From: CATQGW01 sp965242565
GTDB taxonomy: Bacteria > Chloroflexota > Dehalococcoidia > Bin125
Reading direction: 5' to 3'
Assembly (NCBI GenBank): GCA_965242565.1
Contig: OZ251457.1
Coordinates: 1,798,001-1,862,000, forward strand
Length of the DNA: 64,000 bases
The notes below the pieces were generated by a model. It made no database searches, was not told where the DNA came from, and was given only the letters and a program-made list of their open reading frames with translations. Of the stretch, positions 1 to 8,149 are shown in pieces. How positions within the stretch are numbered: the first letter of the stretch is position 1; each line of letters opens with the position of its first letter. Both the position numbers and the translations under genes were made by a program.

Positions 1-563
1 TGCCCTGGGTGCTCACCAGCTTGGACAACGGGCAGCGCGACGCGGTCCACTGCGCCGCTGAGAGGATCGTCGCGGTGACCACCATTGACGCCCGGGCACC
101 CAACGACGACCTGCCAGTCGGCATGCCGACAGGCAGCCGCGCGCGCCGCGACTCGCCAGGCCGGCTGCTGCCGGAGTTGCGCCGAGCCGAGCTTGAGGGC
201 GTGCTTGGAGCGTCGCTGGTGGACACGATGCGGGCGCACGGAGCACTGGCCCCGCGCGCCCGCATTGACCGAACTCGCTGATGCCGAGGTCCGGCTACTG
301 GCAAACTTACGCCGACGCCGCGCGTGTCAGCTCCGGCGTTGGCAGTCGAGGCTCCAGTTTGTGCCCTGCGCCGCATTCACCCAGAAGTAGTAGACGTCGT
401 CCGGCGGATTGATTACTACTCGGTAGTTGCGCGAAGTTGGCCGGCTAACAGTCGGCACGTCAATGTACCGAGTGCTGCTCACTGGTACGCCCGAGGGGTT
501 TTTGCCGGGCTGGGACCAGTGCCAGACATAGACCGCACCCCGGCGTTCCTGGCCGTGGTCCGG
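1..563. other. Left edge with no supportable gene
   Basis: No gene can be supported in this stretch. A frame open at the left edge (3-281, plus strand) reads through 92 residues without a recognisable motif. A different frame continues plausibly after it (about 265-390), which could mean a decayed gene. I do not recognise the product and see no ribosome-binding site, signal peptide or family motif. Confidence 0.3.
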
Positions 564-1444
564 TCACCTGTTAGCGTCACGCCGATAGTCCTCCGGGTCG
601 TAATGCTGTAAGTAGTCCTCGTCGATTCCGAAGATCCGGAAGCGATGGAGGCCCTCCGATGCCTCGAAGGTGCATCGGTAGGTACCGGGGGTGAGGGTGA
701 TAAGCGCCGTGGCACTGCCGGAAGCCGGTATCGTGCCGCTCACGCTGGGGCCGGAGAGGTGCGCGGGGGTTTCCGGCAGATCGCCGAGCCTGCGGAATTC
801 GAGCGTCCACGACACGCCGGCGCAGCGGCGATTGCCGAAGACGGTTATCTCGCCGGCCGGCAGCGGGCGGAGCTCGCCCTCCAGCCCGGCGGCGTGGAGG
901 ATGAACGGTTGAGTTTGAGAGGTGATCGGGAGCGCGCGCCTGACCACGGAATCGCCAACGGTCTCGTAGGTGATGGCGCTGACGGTACAGCCGCCGTCCG
1001 CAGCTGAGGGCGCGCCGCCGCGAAACGCCGCCGACGCGAGCCAGAAGCCTTTGTCAAGAGTGATTGTGGTCTGGCTGGTCCCTCGCCGTCGGCGCGGTGG
1101 GTAGACGGCTGGGTGCTGTCGAGCTGTCCGGTTGGGGGATCGCCAGCGGTGGACTCCGGCACGGCGACCGTCAGCGTTACAGGAGTGCTGCGCAGCCAGC
1201 GATTGGTGGGAGCGTTAACGGAGAGGTACCGCCCCGAGGGCTTGATCCGATCGCTCCACTCGCCGCCGATGCGCTGCTGTAGCGCGAACTCTACCCGCCC
1301 ATCGTTGAGGCGTTGCACGGCGATCCGCACATCCGTCTCGACGCTGTGCGTTGCGGCCCACGCTGCGCTGCCGGCGATCACCGCCAGCAGCGCGAGCGCT
1401 GCAAACAGCAGCGTCTTAGGTGAGAGTTTTACCCCCCCCCCCAC
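564..1444 (-). pseudogene. Frameshifted secreted hypothetical protein with poly-G start
   Basis: Two minus-strand frames look like halves of one gene. The 5' half begins at a GTG (1444) inside an 11-G run (1432-1442). It encodes a basic residue, then a hydrophobic signal-like segment (LLFAALALLAVIAGSAAWA) and an extracytoplasmic-looking domain. The plausible protein leaves this frame near 1070-1110 and continues in another frame, where it reads through TTITLDKGFWLAS and down to the stop at 564-566. An ATG 13 bases before the G run would be in frame with the signal peptide only if the run were 10 G (or 13). The gene may be phase-variable, decayed, or affected by a homopolymer sequencing error. 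No family recognised. Confidence 0.5.
1432..1442. repeat. 11-base C/G homopolymer at a gene start
   Basis: Eleven consecutive C on the plus strand (G on the coding strand) lie between a candidate ATG (about 1453-1455) and the signal-peptide codons of the broken secreted-protein gene. The length sets whether the ATG is in frame. Such tracts are classic slipped-strand hot spots, and also common assembly-error sites. Confidence 0.7.
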
Positions 1445-2039
1445 CGAGATTTGTCATAGGTTTGCGCATCGCTCTCGCTCCAGATGGTTCGGTTCGATCT
1501 TCGTTCGCGTCGCATAGGTTAGGCACGGCGCGGCGTGTTGGTCAAGGGTGAGTTTGCAGCCGGCGCGCCGATTGGAGGCAGCGACGCACGTTTGGTGCTG
1601 GTGGCGGCGGGCCGATTCCCGCTCGGGGGCGGGAATGACGGAAAGGGGGGCGGGTATGTCGGAAAGGGGGGCGGGTATGTCGGAAAGATGGGGTGGAAGT
1701 GGGGGAGAAGGGGGGCTAGGAGTGGTGGGATGAAGGGGGCGCGGGGTGTTGGTGCTGTTCACGGCGAGATACCCGCGGCAAGCGCGGGTATGACGGAATA
1801 AGGGGCGCGGGGATGAGGGAACAAGGGGCGCGGGTATGACGGAGTAAGGGGTGCTGGGATGAGGGAGAGAGGGGCGGGTGTTTGAGGCCGCTCGGGGCAG
1901 ATTCCCGCTCGGGGGCGGGAATGACGGGAAAGGGAGGGCGGGTATGGCGGGAAAGGGAGAGCGGGTATGACGGGAAAGGGAGGGCGGGAATGACGGGAAA
2001 GGGAGAGCGGGTATGGCGGAGGCGAGGGTGGGGCGGGGG
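1445..2039. repeat. Intergenic REP-like field with a 23-bp tandem repeat
   Basis: This gap holds two copies of hairpin family C (1614-1641 and 1900-1927; stem ATTCCCGC...GCGGGAAT followed by GACGG) and one short family B copy (1766-1796). Four perfect-length 23-bp tandem units follow at 1926-2017. They alternate G and A at one site and end in the same GGGTATGRC(GG) tail as family B. Looser derivatives of the tail (GCGGGTATGTCGG and similar) fill 1640-1860. No coding signal seen. Confidence 0.75.
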
Positions 2040-4556
2040 TTAGTGGACGGCGGCGGCGCCGGTTACGTCGAAGTTGGCGGAGCGTTGGGCGAGGAGGCGG
2101 TGTTCGGGGGCGCGGAGGTTGGGGTCGTCGTCGAGGATGCGGTTGGCCCAGTTGCGGGCGAGGTTGATGAGGCGGTGGTCGGTGAGTTTGGCGACGCGGA
2201 GGTCGGGCAGGCCGGCCTGGCGGGTGCCGAAGTATTCGCCGGGGCCGCGGGTTTCGAGGTCGACTTCGGCGAGTTCGAAGCCGTCGGCGGTGCGCTCCAT
2301 GATGCGGAGGCGCTTCTGGGCTTCGGGCAGTTCGGTGTCGGAGATGAGGAAGCAGACGGAGGGTCGGTCGGAGCGCCCGACGCGGCCGCGCAGTTGGTGG
2401 AGTTGGGCGAGGCCGAAGCGGTCGGCGGCTTCGATGGCCATGACGGTGGCGTTGGGGAGGTCGACGCCGACTTCGACGACGATGGTGGAGACGACGACGG
2501 CGGCTTCGCCGCTTGCGAGGTCGGCCATGACGGTCTGTTTTTCTTCGGCGGACATGCGTCCGTGGAGGAGACGGATGCGGGGGGCGAGGGCGGCGAGGGG
2601 GCCGTTGGAGAGGCGCTCGAATTCTTCGGTGGCGGCGGCGGCTTCGAGTTTGTCGGACTCTTCGACGAGGGGACAGATGATGAAGGCCTGGTTGCCGGCG
2701 GCGGCTTCCTGGCGGATGCGGGCGTAGACCTCGTCGCGTTGTTGGGGCTCGATGACGCGGGTGGCGACGCGCTCGCGGCCGGGGGGTAGTTCGTCGATGG
2801 TGGAGTTGTCGAGTTCGCCGTAGATGGTGAGGGCGAGGGTGCGGGGGATGGGGGTGGCGGTCATGACGAGCAGGTGGGGGGTTCCCTTGCCGCGCAGGGC
2901 GTCGCGCTGGAGCACGCCGAAGCGGTGCTGCTCGTCGACGACGGCGAGGCCGAGGTTGTGGAAGGCGACGCCTTCTTCGATCAGGGCGTGGGTGCCGACG
3001 ATGAGGTCGAGTTCGCCGTTCTGCATTTGTTCGCGGATTTGGCGCTTGCGAGCGGCGGGGACGCTGCCGGTGAGCAGGGCCATGCGGACGCGGCGTCCGA
3101 GCGCGGGGGTGACCTCGAAGTCGTAGAAGGCGGATTCGCCCTCGCCGACGAAGAGGCGCTCGAAGGTGCGGTAGTGCTGGGCGGCGAGTACTTCGGTGGG
3201 TGCCATGAGGACGGTCTGGCGGCCGGCTTTGACGGCGGCGAGCATGGCGGCGGCGGCGACGACGGTTTTGCCGGAGCCGACATCGCCCTGGAGGAGGCGG
3301 GCCATGGGTTCGGGGCGGGCGAGGTCGTTGCGGATGTCGGTGAGGGCGTTGGATTGGGCGGCGGTGAGCTCGAAGGGGAGGGCGCGGAGGAAGTCATCGA
3401 GGAATTGGGCTTGCATGACGATGCGCGGGGCGTCGGCGCGTCGGCGTGCTTCGCGCTTGCGGCTGAGCACGGCGAGCTGGATGGCGAGCAGTTCCTGAAA
3501 GGCGAGGCGCTCGCGTGCGGCTTCGACCGCTTCTTCGCGTTCGGGGAAGTGCATGGCGCGGAGGGCGTCGCGCTCGGCGGGGAAGCCGGTTTCTGCGAGG
3601 ATGCGCGGGGGGAGGGATTCGGCGAGCAGGGGGAGGTAGTCGCGGACGGCGCGCCAGGTGAGGCGTTGGAGGGTGCGGTTGGGCAGGCCTTTGGTGAGGG
3701 GATAGACGGGCACGAGGCGTCCGACGTGGGGGCTGTCTTCGAGCGCGTCGCTTTCGGAGTCGTCGAGGCGTTCCCAGAGGGGGGAGTCGAACTGGAGATG
3801 TCGGCCGCGCTGGCGGACGGTACCGGAGACGGCGATGCGGAGGCCGGGCTGGAGCTGCTTGTGGAGGTAGGGCTGGTTCCACCACCAGCCTTTGACGGCG
3901 CCGGTGCCGTCGGAGAGGGCGGCTTCGGTGGCGACGCGGCCTTTGCGCATGCGGACGAGCTTGCTGGATTCGACGCGCCCGACGATGGTGGCGGGCTTGT
4001 CGAAGAGCAGGTCGGCGATGCGGCTGACGTTGCGGAAGTCTTCGTGTCGGATGGGCAGGTGCCAGAGCAGGTCGTAGGCGGTCTGGATGCCGAGGATTTC
4101 GAGTCCGCGGCGGGCCGAATGGGAGACGCGGCCGAGCCGGGCGGCCGGCGTGGCGAGGTCGTCGGCGATTTCGCCGTCGGGCGGGCGCGGGCGACGGGCG
4201 CGGGCGGACGATGCGCGTTGTTTCGCGGGGGTGTCGGGCGATGCGTCGGGCGCGTCGTCGGGCGGCGGGGGCGGTGGGGGGCGGCGATCGGGGAGGCGGC
4301 CGCGGTCGTTGAGCGTCTGCTCGACCAGTTGGTGCCAGGCGCGGCGGCGGTCGGGGGTGAGGGAGGCGTAGCCGCCGGCAGGGAGGCGGGCGATGAGTTG
4401 CTTGAGCCAGCGGCGTTCCGGGCTGGCGGCGAGTTCGCGCTTGAGGAAGTCGTCGAGCGCTTTGGCGAGGGCGGGGTGCGCGTAGTTGTTGCGACGCTGG
4501 CGCTCGAGGATGGTGAGCAGGGCGTCGGTACGGGCGGGGGCGCGGGGGGTGGTCAT
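2040..4556 (-). CDS. recG: ATP-dependent DNA helicase RecG
   Basis: RecG remodels stalled replication forks and Holliday junctions. The 838-residue protein has an N-terminal extension, a wedge/OB-like domain near residues 190-290 (fork recognition), and a superfamily 2 helicase core. Walker A GDVGSGKT is near residue 422, the DEQH Walker B (VVDEQHRFGV) near 539, and SAT-like MTATPIPRT follows. The C-terminal helicase domain ends with QLRGRVGRS and the RecG-type tail (GPGEYFGTRQAGLPDLRVA). A Pro/Asp-rich linker near residues 90-125 is unusual. The ATG overlaps the upstream degV stop by four bases, so the two are translationally coupled. The fakA-fakB-recG order resembles the yloV-recG neighbourhood of Firmicutes. 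Confidence 0.95.
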   Translation of the reverse strand: MTTPRAPARTDALLTILERQRRNNYAHPALAKALDDFLKRELAASPERRWLKQLIARLPAGGYASLTPDRRRAWHQLVEQTLNDRGRLPDRRPPPPPPPDDAPDASPDTPAKQRASSARARRPRPPDGEIADDLATPAARLGRVSHSARRGLEILGIQTAYDLLWHLPIRHEDFRNVSRIADLLFDKPATIVGRVESSKLVRMRKGRVATEAALSDGTGAVKGWWWNQPYLHKQLQPGLRIAVSGTVRQRGRHLQFDSPLWERLDDSESDALEDSPHVGRLVPVYPLTKGLPNRTLQRLTWRAVRDYLPLLAESLPPRILAETGFPAERDALRAMHFPEREEAVEAARERLAFQELLAIQLAVLSRKREARRRADAPRIVMQAQFLDDFLRALPFELTAAQSNALTDIRNDLARPEPMARLLQGDVGSGKTVVAAAAMLAAVKAGRQTVLMAPTEVLAAQHYRTFERLFVGEGESAFYDFEVTPALGRRVRMALLTGSVPAARKRQIREQMQNGELDLIVGTHALIEEGVAFHNLGLAVVDEQHRFGVLQRDALRGKGTPHLLVMTATPIPRTLALTIYGELDNSTIDELPPGRERVATRVIEPQQRDEVYARIRQEAAAGNQAFIICPLVEESDKLEAAAATEEFERLSNGPLAALAPRIRLLHGRMSAEEKQTVMADLASGEAAVVVSTIVVEVGVDLPNATVMAIEAADRFGLAQLHQLRGRVGRSDRPSVCFLISDTELPEAQKRLRIMERTADGFELAEVDLETRGPGEYFGTRQAGLPDLRVAKLTDHRLINLARNWANRILDDDPNLRAPEHRLLAQRSANFDVTGAAAVH

Positions 4557-5380
4557 TGTTCCGGGGCGAGGACGCCGACGCCGACGGTGCCGGGGCCGAC
4601 GTGCGCGCCGATCACGGGGCTGCCGAGGCTGATGTCGATGTCGAGTTGTGGGTGCTGCGCGCGGATGCGGGCGGCGAGCGCCTGGGCGTCGGCTTCGGCG
4701 TCGCCGTGGAGGATGGCGACGCGGTCGGGCGGGCCGGCAGCGACGATCTGCCGGTAGAGGCGGTCGACGGCCTTGCGGCGGGTGCGGGGGCGCTCGATAT
4801 CGACGATGGCACCGTCGACGAGTTCGAGCAGGGGGCGGACGCGGAGGACTTTGCCGGCGAGGTGGCGGGCGCGCCCGATGCGTCCGCCGCGGAGGAGGTG
4901 GTCGATGGTTTCGACGAAGAGCATGATGCGGGTGCGCTGGGCGACGCGGCGGGCCTGGGCGACGGCGGCTTCGGCGTCGCCGCCGGCGGAGGCGACGAGG
5001 GCGGCGGCTTCGGCGGCCCAGCCGAGGCCGAAGGCGATGCTGCGGGTGTCGACGGCGTGGACGGGCGGGCCGTTTTCGAGCAGGGCGGCGCCCTGGCGGG
5101 CGGATTCGAGCGTGCCGGAGAGTTCGGCGCTGATGTGCAGGGAGACGATGGCGTCAGCGTCGGCGTGGGCGGCGTAGACATCGCGGAAGGCGCCGGCGGA
5201 GGGCTGGGAGGTGGTGGGGAGGTCGGCGGCGGTGGGCAGGCGCCGCCAGAACTCCTCGCGAGTGATGGTGACGCCGTCTTCGAAGACTTCGTCGCCGAAC
5301 TGGATGTGGAGGGGGACGACGCTGATTGCGTCGGTGGACCGGAGGCCGGAGGTGGAGTCGGTGACGATATGGACGGACAT
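4553..5380 (-). CDS. DegV family fatty acid-binding protein (FakB-like)
   Basis: DegV proteins bind a fatty acid and, as FakB, present it to the kinase FakA for conversion to acyl-phosphate. The 275-residue protein begins with the family signature VHIVTDSTSGL. It has the TTSQPSAGAF segment and the conserved ISAELSGT strand-turn that contacts the carboxylate, then RGGRIGRA and a closing GPGTVGV motif. AGGAG lies eight bases upstream of the ATG. It sits between fakA upstream and recG downstream, overlapping the latter, so exogenous fatty acid activation for lipid synthesis is the likely role. A second DegV gene lies at 57034-57894, away from any kinase gene. Confidence 0.9.
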   Translation of the reverse strand: MSVHIVTDSTSGLRSTDAISVVPLHIQFGDEVFEDGVTITREEFWRRLPTAADLPTTSQPSAGAFRDVYAAHADADAIVSLHISAELSGTLESARQGAALLENGPPVHAVDTRSIAFGLGWAAEAAALVASAGGDAEAAVAQARRVAQRTRIMLFVETIDHLLRGGRIGRARHLAGKVLRVRPLLELVDGAIVDIERPRTRRKAVDRLYRQIVAAGPPDRVAILHGDAEADAQALAARIRAQHPQLDIDISLGSPVIGAHVGPGTVGVGVLAPEQ

Positions 5381-5434
5381 TCGTTCGGCTCCTGGCAGGG
5401 CTGAGGGTACTGAGCGGTTGATTGTTGGGCAAGG

Positions 5435-7114
5435 CTACTCGAGCGCGAGCAGCCAGGGGTAGTGGGGTTGGTCGCCCCAGATCAGGTCGACTTCGAGGCC
5501 GCATTCGTCGGCGATTCGCTCGGTCAGGGCGTGGGCTTCGGCGTCGGACGGTTCCGCGCCGGCGTAGATGGTGAGCAGGGAGCCGGCGGGGGAGCGCTCA
5601 ATCATGCGGGCGGCGAGTTGGGCGGCGGCGGCGGTTGTGGTTTCTGCGGCGGCGACGATCACGTCTTCGAGCAGGGCGAAGGGCTGATCTTCGCGGAGCG
5701 GGATGTCGCCGCTCAGGGCGCGTGCGGCGCGGCTGACCTGGCCGATCAGTACGGCTTCGCGCGCTTCCTCCATTTCGGCGGCGATGTCTTCGGCGGGGAC
5801 GCCGGCGATGCGTCCGAAGAGGGCGGCGACGCCGGCGGCCTGGGTGTCGCTGGCGATTATGTGCAGGCGGATCGTTTCGGCGGCTTCGGCGGCGCGCCGG
5901 GCAGCGGGGATCACGTTGGCGTGGTTGGGCAGCACGATGACGTCGCGGGCGTGGGTGGATTCGGCGGCGGAGAGGATCATTTCGACGGAGGGGTTGTCGG
6001 ATGCGCCGCCGCTGAGCAGGGCGGTTGCGCCGAGTTCGCGGAAGGCGCGGGCGAAGCCGGGTCCCTGGACGACGGCGAGCACGGCGGCATCGGACGCGCC
6101 TTCGTGCATGCGCGCGGCCTGGGCGCGCATGTCGATTGCCCAGAAGGCGCGGATGTCGCTTTCGGCGTCGAGTTGGGCGTAGGCCAGTTCGGGTTCGTGG
6201 GTGTGGAGGTGGATGCGCAGGCGATCGCGATCGGGCGAGAGCATGACGGTTTCGCCGGCGCCGCCTTCGAGCGGGCCGGCGGCGATTGCGGTGAGGGCGG
6301 CTCTGAGCGGTTCGAGTTCGGCGGCGGATTCCACGATTAGTTCGGTGCAGAAGCCGTCGATGCCGTCGCCGTCGTCGAGGCGGCGGGAGAGCCAGGCGGC
6401 GTCGATTGCGCCGAAGTCGGCGGGGGCGTGGGGGACGGGTTCGCCGCGCGCGCCGGCCAGCATGCCGCGCAGGGCGAGTTCGAGGCCGCGCGCGCCGGCG
6501 TCGACCACGCCGGCGTCGGCGAGCAGGGGGTTGAGCTGGGGGGTGCGTTCGACGGCGTCGGCGAGCGCGTGGACGGCGAGCTCGAGCAGGGCAAGCGTCG
6601 AGTCGGCAGAGTCAGTTGGAGCGTCGCGTGCGGCGTCGGCCATTTCGCGGGCGACGCTGATCATGGTGCCTTCGCGGGGTTGGGAGACTGCGTCGCGGGC
6701 GGCGTTGGCGGCGGCATCCAGCGCCTGGCGCAGCAGCGGGGCGTCGATCGTCTCGCGTCCGCGCAGGGGCTGGCTGAAGCCGCGCAGCCACTGGGAGGCG
6801 ATCACGCCGGAGCTGCCGCGCGCGCCGAGCAGGGCGGCGTCGGACGCGGCGCGGGCGATTTCGTCCAGGCCGGCGTCGGGGTCGAGCGCTTCGATCGCTG
6901 TTGCGCTGGCGGCGAGGGTGCGGGCGAGGTTGGAGCCGGTGTCGCCGTCGGGGACGGGGTAGACGTTGATCTTGTTGAGCGCGTCGCGGTGCAGGGCGAC
7001 CCAGCCGGCGGCGGCGCTCAGCATGCGCCGCCAGGTGTGCGCGTCAAGAGCGTGGGCATCAAGAGCGTGAGCATCAAGAGCGTGAGCGTCGAGTTGGGGC
7101 GGCGCGTCGGTCAT
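5435..7114 (-). CDS. fakA: DAK phosphatase-domain fatty acid kinase (FakA/YloV-like)
   Basis: FakA phosphorylates fatty acids bound to FakB. The 559-residue protein has an N-terminal DhaL-like kinase domain with the ADP/Mg-binding NKINVYPVPDGDTGSNL signature (Asp56, Asp58) and the ARGSSGVI loop. A middle domain and a C-terminal DegV-like half (TIYAGAEPSDAEAHAL, LIWGDQPHYPWLLALE) follow. The ATG at 7114 is chosen over an upstream TTG/GTG because GGAGG sits five bases before it. Just after the start are three to four tandem LDAHA pentapeptides, encoded by 15-bp repeats (about 7036-7095). It heads a leftward operon with degV and recG. The Asp23-like yloU gene that usually lies between rpmB and yloV in Firmicutes is absent. 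Confidence 0.9.
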   Translation of the reverse strand: MTDAPPQLDAHALDAHALDAHALDAHTWRRMLSAAAGWVALHRDALNKINVYPVPDGDTGSNLARTLAASATAIEALDPDAGLDEIARAASDAALLGARGSSGVIASQWLRGFSQPLRGRETIDAPLLRQALDAAANAARDAVSQPREGTMISVAREMADAARDAPTDSADSTLALLELAVHALADAVERTPQLNPLLADAGVVDAGARGLELALRGMLAGARGEPVPHAPADFGAIDAAWLSRRLDDGDGIDGFCTELIVESAAELEPLRAALTAIAAGPLEGGAGETVMLSPDRDRLRIHLHTHEPELAYAQLDAESDIRAFWAIDMRAQAARMHEGASDAAVLAVVQGPGFARAFRELGATALLSGGASDNPSVEMILSAAESTHARDVIVLPNHANVIPAARRAAEAAETIRLHIIASDTQAAGVAALFGRIAGVPAEDIAAEMEEAREAVLIGQVSRAARALSGDIPLREDQPFALLEDVIVAAAETTTAAAAQLAARMIERSPAGSLLTIYAGAEPSDAEAHALTERIADECGLEVDLIWGDQPHYPWLLALE

Positions 7115-7174
7115 GCGGGCCTCCGCTCCTGTGCCGTAGTTGGCAGGCCGCACAAGGTCGCAGGGCGGCTTGGA

Positions 7175-7202
7175 TTGTGCGGGGCGGTCAAGCTGGTATG
7201 GT
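7175..7202 (+). promoter_or_regulatory. Candidate sigma70 promoter for rpmB
   Basis: TTGTGC (7175-7180) and TATGGT (7197-7202) are separated by 16 bases in the gap between divergent fakA and rpmB, about 65 bases before the L28 start. The match is moderate and rests on position and spacing only. Confidence 0.35.
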
Positions 7203-7266
7203 ATGCGGAGCGAGACGCAATGTCCCCAGCGCCGTGCGGCAGGGTGGGGTGGCGAGGACCGCAGCG

Positions 7267-7482
7267 ATGGCCGGCAAATGCGATTTGTGCGACAAGCGCA
7301 CGAGTTTTGGGCGAAACATCCGCCACAAGCACTCGGGGCGCTGGAAGCGCAAGGCGCCGCGTACGTCGCGCACCTTCAAGCCCAACGTGCATCGCAAACG
7401 GATCGTGGTGGACGGCAAGAAGGTGCGGATGAATGTCTGCACATCGTGCCTGCGCACGATGCTGAAACGGATTGCGGCCTGA
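7267..7482 (+). CDS. rpmB: 50S ribosomal protein L28
   Basis: L28 is a small structural protein of the large ribosomal subunit. The 71-residue product begins MAGKCDLC and shows the family pattern KRTSFGRNIRHKHSGR, then RTFKPNVHRKR. It is the zinc-binding (C+) form: Cys5/Cys8 and Cys58/Cys61 make a four-cysteine site. An in-frame GTG-type extension upstream (from 7177) lacks family similarity; the ATG at 7267 has GAGG about nine bases ahead. It is divergent from the fakA operon. Confidence 0.95.
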   Translation: MAGKCDLCDKRTSFGRNIRHKHSGRWKRKAPRTSRTFKPNVHRKRIVVDGKKVRMNVCTSCLRTMLKRIAA

Positions 7483-7625
7483 GCGCGCGCGCCGGGGCGA
7501 CGGAGAAGAGGGGCGGACCGACCAGAGATCACTGAGACCGTTGGAGACCGACGGGACGGCGCCGCCTCAGCGCCTGCCAGCCCGTGACCAGATCGACCCG
7601 ACCGAGGCACCGGACAGACGGAGAT

Positions 7626-7645
7626 TCGAGCGCCGGAACGCTCGA
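7626..7645 (+). promoter_or_regulatory. Leader hairpin directly before the RRM gene RBS
   Basis: In the 186-base leader of the RRM gene, a perfect 7-bp stem (TCGAGCG / CGCTCGA, 6-base loop) ends immediately before the purine-rich GGAGAAGGA ribosome-binding region. Its placement suggests translational control, perhaps by the RNA-binding product itself; this is inference. Confidence 0.4.
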
Positions 7646-7668
7646 GGAGAAGGACTGAGAACGACAGC

Positions 7669-8118
7669 ATGCGAATTTACGTGGGGAACCTCCCTTTCCG
7701 AACGACCGCGGACGAGCTGCGCGACCTCTTTGCGCAGCACGGCAACGTGAACGACTGCGTGATCCCCGAGGATCGCGAGACGGGCCGCTCGCGCGGCTTC
7801 GGCTTCGTGGACATGGACGATCAGGACGGGCCCGGGGCGATTGAGGCGCTGGACGGCGCGGATCTCGACGGCCGCGCGCTGCGGGTGAACGAGGCGCGGC
7901 CGCGCACGCCGGGCGGTGGCGGAGGCGGTGGGTATCGCGAGCGGGGCGGCGGCGGCTACGACCGCGATCGCCGCGACCGCGAGCCGCGCTACGACGACCG
8001 CGGCGGGTCGCGCTACGAGGACCGCGGGGGACGCGGGGGCGGTGGCGGGGGCGGGTATCGCGAGCGCGAGCGAGGCGGCGGGGGCGGCCGCTACGAGGAT
8101 CGCGGGCGACGCTGGTAG
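7669..8118 (+). CDS. Glycine-rich RRM RNA-binding protein
   Basis: The 149-residue protein has one RNA recognition motif at residues 1-80, with RNP2 IYVGNL (3-8) and RNP1 RGFGFVDM (42-49), and the expected Glu/Asp-rich helices. The remaining 70 residues are a disordered tail of Gly runs alternating with YRER, YDRDRR and YEDRGG segments, like an RGG box. The architecture matches the small Rbp proteins of cyanobacteria and other bacteria, often cold-responsive RNA chaperones. A long leader with a hairpin precedes it. The target RNA cannot be predicted. Confidence 0.9.
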   Translation: MRIYVGNLPFRTTADELRDLFAQHGNVNDCVIPEDRETGRSRGFGFVDMDDQDGPGAIEALDGADLDGRALRVNEARPRTPGGGGGGGYRERGGGGYDRDRRDREPRYDDRGGSRYEDRGGRGGGGGGGYRERERGGGGGRYEDRGRRW

Positions 8119-8149
8119 CCGCTCTCCCGATCTCAGCGCCCGCCGACCA

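Noticed and set aside
3..390. Left-edge frames as a gene fragment
   Set aside because: No motif or homologous pattern could be recognised and two frames would be needed, so it was not called as a gene.
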